A DNA stretch of 29,374 bases from a virus, in the IMG/VR virus record IMGVR_UViG_3300046516_000756, positions 1 through 29,374 of that record. One strand, written 5' to 3'. The notes below the pieces were generated by a model. The model worked only from the letters and a program-made list of their open reading frames with translations, did no database searches and was not told where the DNA came from. Position 1 is the stretch's first letter, and every line of letters starts with the position of its first letter. The translations under genes and the position numbers were made by a program. Of this stretch, positions 18,844 through 27,407 are shown piece by piece.

Positions 18844-19401
18844 CTACGGCGTCCGATCAATGAATACGTCGAGATTGTCGCGCATGAACTCGGGCGTGCC
18901 GCCGATGCCGGGCGGCGTCGGGCCGGGCCACAACATGAACCGGTCACCGGCGATGGCCGGCCGGCCGCCGACGGGCCAGCCCGAGCCGTCGTTGTTCGTG
19001 AACAGCACGGTAATCAGCGAGAGATCCTCGAGCGCGTCGAGCCGGTTGCCGTTGTTCGCAACCTCGTCCTCATTCGCCGTGACTCGCGCGTCGAGGTCGT
19101 TGGATGGCAGCCACACCCGCGGGCCGAGGTCGGCCGAGATCCACATGCCCGAGATGCTGTCGGGGCCGTAGAACAGCGGGATTTGCCCGATGGTGTAGAC
19201 GCCGACGCCACCGGCCGACGTGGTGACGCTCGTAATGGGGGTCACGCCGTCGCCGTCGAGTAGGTCGGTGTACTGCGTGCCGCCGGTCTGATCCGACCAG
19301 CACGTGACGTCCGAGCCGCCGAGCAGCTGCGGCGTCACGCCGTCGCCTGCGATGGTGAAAACCCACGCGTCCGATGACGCGCCGTGAGGATGCCGGGCCA
19401 T
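18844..19401 (-). CDS. Minor tail protein
   Basis: I choose ATG at 19401, two bases after the preceding TAG, giving 185 residues; a TTG at 19416 would add five residues and overlap that stop. The N-terminal part is beta-rich (DAWVFTIAGDGVTPQLLGG, then VTCWSDQTGGTQYTDLL) and mentions repeated DGDGVTPI segments. It reads like a small tail module. A short helix (LDARVTANEDEVANNGNRLDAL) follows and could trimerise. The C-terminus holds WPGPTPPGIGGTPEFM. Many tail-tip proteins combine such elements with a collagen- or coil-type stem. The specific role is unknown. Confidence 0.72.
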   Translation of the reverse strand: MARHPHGASSDAWVFTIAGDGVTPQLLGGSDVTCWSDQTGGTQYTDLLDGDGVTPITSVTTSAGGVGVYTIGQIPLFYGPDSISGMWISADLGPRVWLPSNDLDARVTANEDEVANNGNRLDALEDLSLITVLFTNNDGSGWPVGGRPAIAGDRFMLWPGPTPPGIGGTPEFMRDNLDVFIDRTP

Positions 19402-19403
19402 GT

Positions 19404-20393
19404 CTACACCTGCCAACTAGCGGACTCGAAAGTGAGGTTGGTGCCGTTCGGGATCGTGGCCGAGTAGTCCCGAATCTCGACCTTGCCGTCAGAGCGGACG
19501 GCGCCGCGAAGCATCGTGTTCCCGATGAACCCGTAGATGGGCACGCCGGCTCGGTACGTCGCCGCCGGTGGTTCCATGCCGGCCGGCACCTTGCCGACGA
19601 ACGCGTTGGTGTTGGCGGCGAGGGTGCCGCCGGGCCGCGAGCCGTCGCCGCCACGCTGAACCTCGAGGACGAACGTCACGAGCCCATTCTTGCGCCGGCA
19701 CTGCGCACCGTAGCCCGAGCTCGGAACATTCCAGTCCGGGCAGCCGTTGGCGTTGCCGGTGACGATCGGAACGGGGCCGGTGTCACCGGCGACCGTTGCC
19801 CACGAGACGCCGTTGCCGAGCAGTAGGTCACCCGACTCGTATTCGGTGATGAGCCGGCCGGCGAGCGCTGCGGGCCGTACCGACGTGGTGGACGAGATGA
19901 GCCGGCCGTCGGTGCCGAGCCATACGCCGCGGCGTTGGACGGCCGAGCTGCTCATTGAGACGGCGCCCGGCGGTACCTGAATCCAGCCGAGGGGGAATTG
20001 CACCTTGCCGGTTCCGCCGGGCGCCTCGGTCAGTGGTGTCGGGCCGCTCGCCGAGCCGGCCGTGCCGGTGACGAGCTTGGCCCGTACGGCGTTGTCGGCG
20101 GCGTGGTCCATCTCGAGGCACGCGAGGTCTAGCCGTGCCTGCGATGCCGGGTTGGCGGCCGCCGAAAGGATCTCATCGGCGTCGGCTTCCCAACGGATGC
20201 CGCGGAACATGACGGGTGCGTGTGCGCGGAAGCGGACGCCGCGGCTGGCGTCGCCCGAGCAGAACACGGGGTACGGGTCGGCCGGCGTGCCAATGATGCC
20301 GTCGGGCACGTAGGCCATCCACAGTGCCTCGGTCTCGGCGTCGATGAGGACACCCGACGCACGGCCGCCAGAGGGGTAGGAGTCCTCAGCCAC
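19404..20393 (-). CDS. Minor tail protein
   Basis: This 329-residue protein starts GTG at 20393 and overlaps the stop of the upstream gene by eight bases. Its N-terminus (GGRASGVLIDAETEALWMAYVP) and helix-rich residues 70-115 (ILSAAANPASQARLDLACLEMDHAA) resemble the tail-attachment region of phage tail proteins. A middle segment (GKVQFPLGWIQVPPGAVSM) leads to a beta-rich C-terminal half with a GNTMLRGAVRSDGKVEIRDY segment at the end. That last stretch looks like the terminal beta unit of phage baseplate upper-type proteins. It is likely a tail-tip component next to the hub. Confidence 0.75.
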   Translation of the reverse strand: MAEDSYPSGGRASGVLIDAETEALWMAYVPDGIIGTPADPYPVFCSGDASRGVRFRAHAPVMFRGIRWEADADEILSAAANPASQARLDLACLEMDHAADNAVRAKLVTGTAGSASGPTPLTEAPGGTGKVQFPLGWIQVPPGAVSMSSSAVQRRGVWLGTDGRLISSTTSVRPAALAGRLITEYESGDLLLGNGVSWATVAGDTGPVPIVTGNANGCPDWNVPSSGYGAQCRRKNGLVTFVLEVQRGGDGSRPGGTLAANTNAFVGKVPAGMEPPAATYRAGVPIYGFIGNTMLRGAVRSDGKVEIRDYSATIPNGTNLTFESASWQV

Positions 20394-21561
20394 GCTCTTT
20401 CCTTCCTAGACGTCGCTCGAGGTCGCGCAACTTGCGGAGCGTGCTCGAGTCGGTGATCGGGTCGCCGCCAATCTGCGGGCTAATCGTCTCACCTTGGTCT
20501 TGCCCGTCGGTACGTACGGCGATGTTTACCGCGGTGACGGGTGCGACGAGGGCGCCGGCCCCATCGATTTCGACGGTTACGACGTCGCCGAGGCCGTAGT
20601 CACGGCCGAAACGCTGGTCGGCGTTGTCGATCGCGGTGACGCTGATCGATCCTTGTTCGGCGGCTTGGGCGAGGGCGTCGAGGCCGGCGTTGGTGAGCTC
20701 GGTGACGTCGTTCGATTCGTTGCTTACGAACGATTCGATGCGCGGCCAGCCGGCGGCGAGCGCGGCCGTGTTCTCAACCTCGACGATGGTGCGGCCGGTG
20801 CCGGTGCCGTCGCCGCCGACGATGGCCACGGTGAACGTCGGCGCCTGGTGGCGGAAGCTGTACGCGCGCAGGTTGCCGATTGCCTTTGAGTAGCGGATGA
20901 GGCCGCTACGGTCGGTCGGCGCCTCGACCTCGAACAGTAGGACGCCGGTTGACCGGTCGATGCGGTAGATGAGTCCGCCACCGGCCGCGGCGACGGCGCG
21001 TAGGTCGTCGGTGAGTAGCCCGAACCGTGACGAGTAGGTGATCGTGGTGCCGGCGGCCGCCGAGCTGCCGAGGGCGAGGCCGGGCACGCGCCGGTTCAGT
21101 AGGGCGCCGGGGCCGGCGTTTTCGTTGACGAGCGTCCGCATGATCGTCTTGGCGTTGGTGGTGGTGAACGTGCGGCGCGCGGTGACGGTTTGGTGTTCGC
21201 TGTCGTTGGCCGGCGTCGGGTAGGTGAGCCGGCCGGCGAGCGCGGCCCGGTCGTCGCCAGCGTAGATGACCATGGTGCCGGGGTCGGCGTTCTGTCCGTC
21301 CGCACTCCAGTCTTGGTCACCGGGTCGTTCGATGGGGCCGCCGGTGAGGTACGTCCAGCCGGTTCCGTCGTCGCGCAAAACCTCGAGCCGGTTGCCGGGC
21401 TGGGCGAGGTCGGTCCAGCTCGGCGACGTCGGTACGGTCACGGCCATCGTGTCGACGGAGTTGAGCCGTAGCGCGATGTCGAGCGCCGTCCACGAGTCGA
21501 TGACGTTGCCGATGGGTACGAGGTCGGCGCCGGTGAAGTAGACGATGTAATCGGTGTTCAT
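20386..21561 (-). CDS. Tail hub protein, Reqi_Pepy6 Gp37-like
   Basis: The 391-residue frame starts ATG at 21561, three bases after the stop of the distal tail gene. It matches the actinophage Gp37-like family. Recognisable parts are the N-terminal beta hub with ALDIALRLNSVDTMAVTVP, the PGDQDWSADGQNADPGTMVIYAGDD stretch, a middle ARRTFTTTNAKTIMRTLVNENA, and GLIYRIDRSTGVLLFEV. A C-terminal RFGRDYGLGDVVTVEIDG leads to a charged tail. This family sits at the tail tip between the distal tail protein and receptor-binding proteins, in the position of the tail-associated lysin or hub. I see no lysin active site here. The role is well supported by position and pattern. Confidence 0.85.
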   Translation of the reverse strand: MNTDYIVYFTGADLVPIGNVIDSWTALDIALRLNSVDTMAVTVPTSPSWTDLAQPGNRLEVLRDDGTGWTYLTGGPIERPGDQDWSADGQNADPGTMVIYAGDDRAALAGRLTYPTPANDSEHQTVTARRTFTTTNAKTIMRTLVNENAGPGALLNRRVPGLALGSSAAAGTTITYSSRFGLLTDDLRAVAAAGGGLIYRIDRSTGVLLFEVEAPTDRSGLIRYSKAIGNLRAYSFRHQAPTFTVAIVGGDGTGTGRTIVEVENTAALAAGWPRIESFVSNESNDVTELTNAGLDALAQAAEQGSISVTAIDNADQRFGRDYGLGDVVTVEIDGAGALVAPVTAVNIAVRTDGQDQGETISPQIGGDPITDSSTLRKLRDLERRLGRKERG

Positions 21562-21564
21562 CTA

Positions 21565-22491
21565 TCACGCCTGCTTGTAGCGCTTGACGAACTCGAGCGT
21601 GACCTTGGTGTCTGCGCCCGAGCCGGACACGGCAAAGTCAATCGCCGATGTTCCGCGCGGAACGCCCCACAACGTCGAGCCGGGCAGCGTGAGCTTGTCG
21701 AGTAGCGACAAGTCGGCGTCGTCGAGGATGCGCGGCGGGTCCGAGGTGATCCGTACCGACTGGCCCGAGGTGAGGGTGTGCGTGATTGTGAACGCCGCGG
21801 TGGTGCCGTCCGGTCGGACGATGGTGGCCGTGATGCCGGTCATGGGGCCGTCAATCGTCCAGTCCGCGGAGGTCGGTAGTTGGCCGGCGTTGACGAGCGT
21901 CGAGTTGCCGAGGGTGCGCCCGGACGAGACGCGCGGGTACGGGGCGAAGAATGAGCCGCCCGAGGTCGACTCGCGGACGACGCGCACGGGCACCGGGTCG
22001 TACCAATAGCCGCGGGGGCAAAACAGCTGGACGGCCACGAGGTCGTTTGACCAGTCGTCGCCCTGCCCGTTGTCCCATCCGGCGTAATAGGTGCCGTCGA
22101 TGCGGCGTTCGCTGCCGTCCGGCCGGACGATGCGCAGCGTTCCGAGCCCTTCCTCGGTGGTGCGGGTAAACGCGTCCTCGACGTCGCGCCACGGCGCTAG
22201 AAACGTGTCTTGGTCGACGCCCTCGACGGCGATGGGGAGCGTGACGATGCGCGGTTCGTAGCGGGCCGAGTTGATGCCGGCGCCGCCACGGGGCCGCGGC
22301 GACGTCGACAGGGTGATCGGTTGCGAGCCGAGGCCGGTGACGCCGGCCGCGAGGAAATAGCCCTGGTCGGCGTCGACGAGCGACCACTCGCGGCCGGTCG
22401 GGTCGATCCAACCGGCATAGGCGTACTCAAACGTGCGGCCGGGTGGCCGGACGTCGACGATGGTGCCGCCGGAACCTGCGCGTACGGGCAT
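21565..22491 (-). CDS. Distal tail protein (Dit-like)
   Basis: This 308-residue protein starts ATG at 22491, one base after the tape measure stop. An N-terminal beta domain is visible (WSLVDADQGYFLAAGVTGLG, then RYEPRIVTLPIAVEGVD), with LAPWRDVEDAFT and GTLRIVRPDGSERRIDGTYY. This pattern is typical of siphovirus distal tail proteins. The middle contains LVAVQLFCPRGYWYD, and the C-terminal half is a beta-sandwich with DNA-less galectin-like strands. Dit rings cap the tail tube and hold the hub and receptor-binding proteins. Position directly after the tape measure and before the hub supports it strongly. Confidence 0.87.
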   Translation of the reverse strand: MPVRAGSGGTIVDVRPPGRTFEYAYAGWIDPTGREWSLVDADQGYFLAAGVTGLGSQPITLSTSPRPRGGAGINSARYEPRIVTLPIAVEGVDQDTFLAPWRDVEDAFTRTTEEGLGTLRIVRPDGSERRIDGTYYAGWDNGQGDDWSNDLVAVQLFCPRGYWYDPVPVRVVRESTSGGSFFAPYPRVSSGRTLGNSTLVNAGQLPTSADWTIDGPMTGITATIVRPDGTTAAFTITHTLTSGQSVRITSDPPRILDDADLSLLDKLTLPGSTLWGVPRGTSAIDFAVSGSGADTKVTLEFVKRYKQA

Positions 22492-22492
22492 G

Positions 22493-25432
22493 TCAGTTAC
22501 TCCTGTCCGCGCGTTGTAGGGCGTCGTGGCGGGCCGTGATCGCGGCGAGCTCGGTCACGCCGATTGTGGTGCCGGCGGCGTTGATCGTCCAGTTGTTCGA
22601 CACTGCCCTCACGGCGGCCGTAGCGAGCGCCGACGTGCCGGCGCGCCCGATGCCTAGGGTGGCGGCCGTCGGTGGCTGTAGCGCGCGCACGAGGGCGGCG
22701 TGCGCCCTCGGCGCGTGCTGCTCGATACCGACGGCGTAGCCCTCGATGGTAAACATGCCCATCTCGGCGTATAGCTTGCTGGGCGAGCCGATGTGAAGGA
22801 ATTTCTTGGCGGCGTTCCATCCGTCTTTTACGGCGCCAACGATGGCGTCGAGCACCTTGCCGGCGTTGTCCTTGATGCCGTTGACGAGGCCGTTGATGAT
22901 GTCGCTTCCGAGCTGCTTGACGTCGGATATGAACCCGTTCACGAATGTTGTGATCTTGCCGGGCAGCGATGAGAAAGCGTCGACAACCTTGCCGGGTAGT
23001 CCCTTGGCGATGGCGACGGCGTTTGAGACGCCGGTCGTGAACTTGGTCTTGAGATACGACCACGCGGCCGCCACCTTGCCACCGATGAGCGAGCCGAGGG
23101 CGGCGATGGCGGCGACGACGCGGCCGGGTAGCGCCTTGGCGAGCGCAACGGCGTTGCTGACGCCGGTCGTGAACTTGGTCTTGACGTTCGTCCAGAGATT
23201 CGAGATGCCGGTCACGAACCGCGTCACGAGGTTTGTGACGACGGCAATGGCCTTATCGCGCAGCGAGGTTACGAGGGCGACAACTTGGCCGGGGAGCGCC
23301 TTGGCCTCGGTGACGACGAGCCCGACGCCCTTTTTGAACAGCGCGACGGCCTTGTCAAAAAGGCTTTGGATGAGCTGCGCGGCCTTGATCGGCAGGCCGA
23401 CGAGTAGGCCGATGATGAGGCCGATGGCGAACCCGAGCGCCTTGAGCATGCCGAGGCCGGCGGCCTTGAGGGCGCCGATGAGTACGCCGGGGAGCGCCTT
23501 GAGGGCGGCGAGCGCTCGGCCGGGGAGCGCCTTGAGGAAGTCGAGAATGTCGGTGCCGAGCCGGGCGAAAAATCCGCCGATGCTCTTGCCGATGCCGACA
23601 AAGAAACCGCCGATGCGGCCGGGCAGCTTGCTAAAGAAATCGCCGATGCTCTTACCGATGCCGGCGAAAAACTTGCCGATGGCCGAGAAAGCCGTGCCGA
23701 GGCCGTTGAGGATGGCCTTACCGACGGACGCCCAATTGATGCTTTGGATGAACTTGCCGAAGTGCTCGAGCGGCCCAATGATCTTGGTTAGTGGCGACAG
23801 GATCGACGTGAGCGCCTTGGCGATGAGCTCGAGCAGCGGCGCGATCGCCTTGGACGCGAGCAGCGAGACCAGCACGGCCGCGAGCTTGATGACGGGCGCG
23901 ATGATGTCGACGGCGATGACGAGTAGTTGCGCGATGACGTCGATAAGCGGCGTGAGGGCAACCACGATGTCGACAACCGGCGGAAGCAGCTGCAAGAGCG
24001 CCGGGATGAGCGGGGCGAGTGCCTCGAGCAGCGTGCCGACGATCGGCGCCAGCACTTGCAGGATCGGGGCGAGCGCCGAGCCGAGCGCGGCGACGATGGC
24101 GCCGATGGGGCCGCCGAGCTGCAAGAAAATATTGCCGATGACCTGTAGCACCGGGGCGAGGCTCGTGGCGAGCACGGTGCCAACTTGCACGATGATCGGC
24201 AGCAACGGCGTTAGCGCGAGCGTGAGCCCGTTGACGAGGCCAGAGATCACCGGAGCGAGCGCGGCGATGATCGGGGACAGCCCTTGGACGAGCGCGGTGA
24301 TGAGCTCGGCGATGACGGGCAGCACCGGGGCGAGGGCGCCGGCTATCGAGCCGAGGGCGGCGCCGAGGGGCGCGATGGCGGGGGCGAGCGTCTTGAGCGC
24401 CGGCCCGAGCGAGTTGAGTAGCGGCGTCAAAATCGGGGTGATACCGGCGACGAGCGAGCCGATGAGAGGCAGCACGGAAGACAGGACGCCGCCGATGGCC
24501 GGCGCCAGCACGCTCACGGCCTGCCCGATGATCGGCGTTACCTCGGTGAGCGCCGACTTGATGTCCGGAATGACGCCTTGGAACGCACCCGATAGCGCCT
24601 GTCCAATGGTGTCCTTGAATGTGGAGAAAACGCCGAGCAGGGTGAGCGACTGCTTTTCCATCGCACCCGCGGCGCCGGGGAACTGCTGCATGCCCTTGAG
24701 CAGCTGATTTACGCCGTCGCTCGCGTTGATGGTGCCGGCCGAAATCTCGTCCATTACCTTCGCTTGCGTCTCGCCGCGGACCGAGGCGAGGGCGGCGACA
24801 CCCGAGAATCCGGGTAGGGCGTTACTGAGCTGGTTGATGTTGTCGAGCGTGAGCTTGCCGCGGCTCGTGATCTGCGAGAGCGCCAGCGATACCGAGTCGA
24901 GGTTTTGCGCGCCGCCACCGGTGACCGAGACGACATTGCCGATCGTGGTGAGGAACGGCACTAGCTGCTGTTGTGTCTGGCCAATGCTCTTGGCCATGGC
25001 GTCGAAACGGCCGGCGGTGGTCGTGAGGTCGGTAAATTGGAACGGCGTTACGGCGGCGAACTTTTGCAGCTCTTTGAACTGCGCTTGACCCTTGGCAACC
25101 GAGCCGGTGAGCGAGTTGAACGAAATTTGCGTTTGCTCGAGGGACGCCGCGGTTTTGAGGCCGAACCCGGTGAGGGCGGCGAGGCCGACGCCGATGCCGA
25201 CGGTTGCCGCGGTGAGGCCGGTCTTGAGGATGCTGCCGAGTCCGCCGAGCGCGGAACGGGCGCCGCCCTTGAATCGCTGCCCGAACGACTTGCCGGCTCG
25301 GTCGCCCTCGCCCTCGACGGCCGGGCCGATGGAACGCCGGAGCTCGCCAGCAATCTCGCTCTGTAGCTTGCTGGCGAACCCCTTGGCGCTCGGGATGATC
25401 GTGACGTACGCGGTACCGACCTCGATGGCCAC
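22493..25432 (-). CDS. Tape measure protein
   Basis: The 979-residue protein starts GTG at 25432. The N-terminus (VGTAYVTIIPSAKGFASKLQ, then SFGQRFKGGARSALGGLG) is characteristic of actinophage tape measures. Residues about 85-270 include the TFxxLTGSVAKGQAQF-like conserved region. Roughly residues 285-560 are a very hydrophobic Ala/Leu/Pro repeat (such as LAPVLPVIAELITAL), which would form membrane-active helices during DNA ejection. Further on, a 44-residue unit with KTKFTTGVSNAVALAKALPG occurs twice. The C-terminus holds the typical HIGSPSKLYAEMG motif. At about 0.15 nm per residue the tail would be near 145 nm, an estimate from the family rule. No peptidase domain is visible. Confidence 0.95.
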   Translation of the reverse strand: MAIEVGTAYVTIIPSAKGFASKLQSEIAGELRRSIGPAVEGEGDRAGKSFGQRFKGGARSALGGLGSILKTGLTAATVGIGVGLAALTGFGLKTAASLEQTQISFNSLTGSVAKGQAQFKELQKFAAVTPFQFTDLTTTAGRFDAMAKSIGQTQQQLVPFLTTIGNVVSVTGGGAQNLDSVSLALSQITSRGKLTLDNINQLSNALPGFSGVAALASVRGETQAKVMDEISAGTINASDGVNQLLKGMQQFPGAAGAMEKQSLTLLGVFSTFKDTIGQALSGAFQGVIPDIKSALTEVTPIIGQAVSVLAPAIGGVLSSVLPLIGSLVAGITPILTPLLNSLGPALKTLAPAIAPLGAALGSIAGALAPVLPVIAELITALVQGLSPIIAALAPVISGLVNGLTLALTPLLPIIVQVGTVLATSLAPVLQVIGNIFLQLGGPIGAIVAALGSALAPILQVLAPIVGTLLEALAPLIPALLQLLPPVVDIVVALTPLIDVIAQLLVIAVDIIAPVIKLAAVLVSLLASKAIAPLLELIAKALTSILSPLTKIIGPLEHFGKFIQSINWASVGKAILNGLGTAFSAIGKFFAGIGKSIGDFFSKLPGRIGGFFVGIGKSIGGFFARLGTDILDFLKALPGRALAALKALPGVLIGALKAAGLGMLKALGFAIGLIIGLLVGLPIKAAQLIQSLFDKAVALFKKGVGLVVTEAKALPGQVVALVTSLRDKAIAVVTNLVTRFVTGISNLWTNVKTKFTTGVSNAVALAKALPGRVVAAIAALGSLIGGKVAAAWSYLKTKFTTGVSNAVAIAKGLPGKVVDAFSSLPGKITTFVNGFISDVKQLGSDIINGLVNGIKDNAGKVLDAIVGAVKDGWNAAKKFLHIGSPSKLYAEMGMFTIEGYAVGIEQHAPRAHAALVRALQPPTAATLGIGRAGTSALATAAVRAVSNNWTINAAGTTIGVTELAAITARHDALQRADRSN
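23027..23184 (-). repeat. Direct repeat inside the tape measure gene
   Basis: The 26-base sequence starting GACGCCGGTCGTGAACTTGG occurs at 23027-23052 and again at 23159-23184, exactly 132 bases (44 codons) apart. The encoded segments (KTKFTTGVSNAV) match, so a unit was duplicated in frame. It is coding sequence, and variation in copy number would change tail length in related phages. Confidence 0.7.
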
Positions 25433-25447
25433 GCCGCCGACCTCCCG

Positions 25448-26334
25448 TCACTCTGTCGGGGGTATGGCCCGTTCAATGTCTCGAGCTGCCTGCTCTCGAG
25501 CGTCTTGGCCGGGCTCGTACCCTGGCGCCGGCAAACCCGGCGCCCGTTCGTGCATCGGCGCGCGGCCTGCCATGCGCGCCAACTCTGCCATCATCTCAGC
25601 CGGCGAACGGCCGGCCGAGCCACCGAAACGCGTCTTACCGTCGTCGTGCTGCACGCCGGGCCGCGGTAGCGGCGTCGGCCTCGGACCCTTGCCGGCGCGC
25701 TGCCAATTCGCCTCTGCGAGCCGGTCGTGCAGTCCGGCAAGTAGGTGCGTCTCGAGCGTCCACTCAAATCCGTCCGCGAGTAGCTGTCGTGCGTGGGCCG
25801 AGTCCCTGTGCGGGTTGCGTATCCAGCTCACGAGCTCGGCTAGCGTCAAATCTCGTACGTGCCAGCCGGCTCGCAAGAGGTCGGCTTGTATGGCGTCGCC
25901 GTGGTCACGTAGCTCGGCGACGACGCCGGCTATTCCCCCTGGCGCAGCCCCGAGATACGTACCCATTCCTCGAAAAGCGCGTTGGCCTGGCGTAGCGACT
26001 TGCGACCCTTGCTGAACGAAAGCCAACGCTCACGCGCGGCCTCGTCGACTTCCTCGCCGCGCTCCTCGAGCTCGTCGTCGGGCGCGTCGCCGAGGCCGTA
26101 CCGGATGGCGACGAGGATGCCCTCGAGGTTGCCGGTGTCGGCCACGGCAACGACGTTGAGGTCGATGTCGCCGAGGTCGCACAGCTTGTAATCCTCGCCG
26201 CCGAGTACGAACGTGAAACCGTCGCCGCCGGTGAGCTCGTCGAGGTTGAACGCCTCTCGTGAGCTCCCGACGGCGGCGAGCTTGCGCGGCTTAGCCGACT
26301 TGGCGGCCGGCCGTGCCTTGATGGTGTTAGCCAC
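25448..26334 (-). CDS. Tail assembly chaperone G-T fusion by -1 frameshift
   Basis: The gene product of 25930..26334 can be extended by a -1 slip near 25936 into the frame that stays open to the stop at 25448, giving about 295 residues. The T part begins GIAGVVAELRDHGDAI and is helical with a Pro/Arg-rich middle (GKGPRPTPLPRPG). It ends 16 bases before the tape measure start. Paired chaperones made from one start by -1 slippage are a conserved feature of long-tailed phages, and position, order and relative frame all match. The two frames overlap at 25930-26026. The ATG at 26026 of the second frame has no good ribosome binding site that I can see. Slippage itself is inferred. Confidence 0.82.
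25930..26334 (-). CDS. Tail assembly chaperone, short (G-like) form
   Basis: This 134-residue protein starts GTG at 26334 behind CGAAAGGACC. After a basic N-terminal tail (KARPAAKSAKPRKL) comes an acidic, mostly helical domain (FNLDELTGGDGFTFVLGGE, then LVAIRYGLGDAPDDELEERGEE). It ends ALFEEWVRISGLRQGE. Size, acidity and position between the major tail protein and tape measure fit the G-type chaperone that coats the tape measure during tail assembly. The last codons before its TAG include the slippery run GGGGGAA. Confidence 0.88.
   Translation of the reverse strand: MANTIKARPAAKSAKPRKLAAVGSSREAFNLDELTGGDGFTFVLGGEDYKLCDLGDIDLNVVAVADTGNLEGILVAIRYGLGDAPDDELEERGEEVDEAARERWLSFSKGRKSLRQANALFEEWVRISGLRQGE
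25933..25939 (-). other. Candidate -1 slippery site GGGGGAA
   Basis: The zero-frame codons are CAG GGG GAA TAG. The run of five G lets the P-site Gly tRNA on GGG re-pair after a -1 slip; the next codon then reads GGA and the second frame continues as GIAGVV. The A-site codon GAA would re-pair imperfectly, so it is not a canonical X-XXY-YYZ heptamer. The stop codon directly after it could promote slippage. Confidence 0.6.
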
Positions 26335-26379
26335 TGGTGATGGTCCTTTCGGGTGTGGTTGGTGCGTCGAGCTAGGCCG

Positions 26380-26943
26380 TTATGCGGCCGGCGCCCACGA
26401 CGCCTTATCGCTGAACTTGGTGCACACGACGCCGGCCACCGGGTACATGGTGATCTCGACCTCGTAGCCGATCTGCGTGTCCGACTTGTAGGTGATGTCC
26501 GACCGGTTGGAAACCTCGCCGTCCGCGATGTAGATGCGCAGGTGGTCGTTTCCGTCGATGATGTCGAGCACGAACTTGCGGCGGTCCGGGCTCGGAACCA
26601 TGACGTCCATCCGGTAGCCGGTGGAACCGTCCGAGACGACGACGCTGCCCTTGTGGAACAGCTCGGCCGCCTCGCGCTTGTTCTCGATCATCATGAACTT
26701 GATCGTGGCCTTGCTCGCCGAGATGACCGTGCGGACGATCGTGCCGCCCTGCCACGCCTTGATCTCGGTCGTCGTGTCGTTGTACGCCTCGGTGATGCCG
26801 TTGTCCGAGATGTAACCGAGGTCGGCGAACAGCACATCGAGCGTGCTGATTGCCGTCGTCGGCGGCGTCGGCGCGTCGCCGTTCGCCGTTCCATAAACGG
26901 CGCCCGTCACGGCGACATTCACGTTTGCGGATGAAGTGCTCAC
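26380..26943 (-). CDS. Major tail protein
   Basis: The 187-residue protein starts GTG at 26943 with GGGAAGGGA upstream. It is a beta-rich protein of the tail tube fold. Visible segments are TPPTTAISTLDVLFADLGYIS, ISDNGITEAYNDTTTEIKAW, TIKFMMIENKREAAELFHKG, then RRKFVLDIIDGNDHLRIYIA and SDTQIGYEVEITMYPVAGVV. These match the actinophage major tail protein pattern, including the EIKAWQGG loop. There is no C-terminal Ig-like extension, so the tube should be smooth. Position between the tail terminator and chaperones supports it. Hundreds of copies build the tail, so strong expression is expected. Confidence 0.92.
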   Translation of the reverse strand: MSTSSANVNVAVTGAVYGTANGDAPTPPTTAISTLDVLFADLGYISDNGITEAYNDTTTEIKAWQGGTIVRTVISASKATIKFMMIENKREAAELFHKGSVVVSDGSTGYRMDVMVPSPDRRKFVLDIIDGNDHLRIYIADGEVSNRSDITYKSDTQIGYEVEITMYPVAGVVCTKFSDKASWAPAA

Positions 26944-26960
26944 GCTGTGTCCCTTCCCTG

Positions 26961-27407
26961 CTAGGCGCCGCTGGCGCGTAGACGTGTCTCGACCGTGAAA
27001 AGAATGATCTCACGCGCCGGATTGATTGGGTCCTCGAACCGTCCGAGGCCGATGAACTCGGTAGATTGGCCGATCCGGACCCCCGCGACGACGAGGCCGC
27101 GAGACTGTGTGACGAGGCCGAGCACGAGCTCGCCGAGCTTGGCGGCGTTCTCGTCGTCGTCCTTGCTGTCGGAGAAATACCAAATTTGGTAGTCGATGCG
27201 GGGCGCCGTCTCGGCGACGCCGACGCGCACGCCGCCCGAGCGTCGCACCCGGACGAACTTGGCCGGCAGGTTACCCGGCGGGTACTTGGTGCCGACCTTG
27301 ACGCCGACGATGAACGGGTACGTGCCGGGGTCGAGGCCGGCGAGCGCGTCGGTGAGCATGCGGACCATGGTCTTTTCGGCGGGTGCGCCGATTACGAGCT
27401 CGGTCAT
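26961..27407 (-). CDS. Tail terminator protein
   Basis: This 148-residue protein starts ATG at 27407 and overlaps the previous TGA by four bases. It has an alpha/beta layout: a helix (MVRMLTDALAGL) leads to VGVKVGTKYPPGNLPAKFVRVRRSGGVR, then ETAPRIDYQIWYFSDSKDDDENAAKLGELVLGL and a final EIILFTVETRLRASGA. This is the pattern of lambda gpU-like tail terminators, which form a ring that stops tail tube growth and joins the tail to the head. Gene order (neck protein, then terminator, then major tail protein) is standard. Confidence 0.87.
   Translation of the reverse strand: MTELVIGAPAEKTMVRMLTDALAGLDPGTYPFIVGVKVGTKYPPGNLPAKFVRVRRSGGVRVGVAETAPRIDYQIWYFSDSKDDDENAAKLGELVLGLVTQSRGLVVAGVRIGQSTEFIGLGRFEDPINPAREIILFTVETRLRASGA

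Noticed and set aside
22806-24707. Plus-strand frame of 633 codons opposite the tape measure gene
   Set aside because: Composition (Met/Ser/Pro/Ala runs) reflects the antisense of the hydrophobic tape measure repeats; all neighbouring genes are on the other strand.
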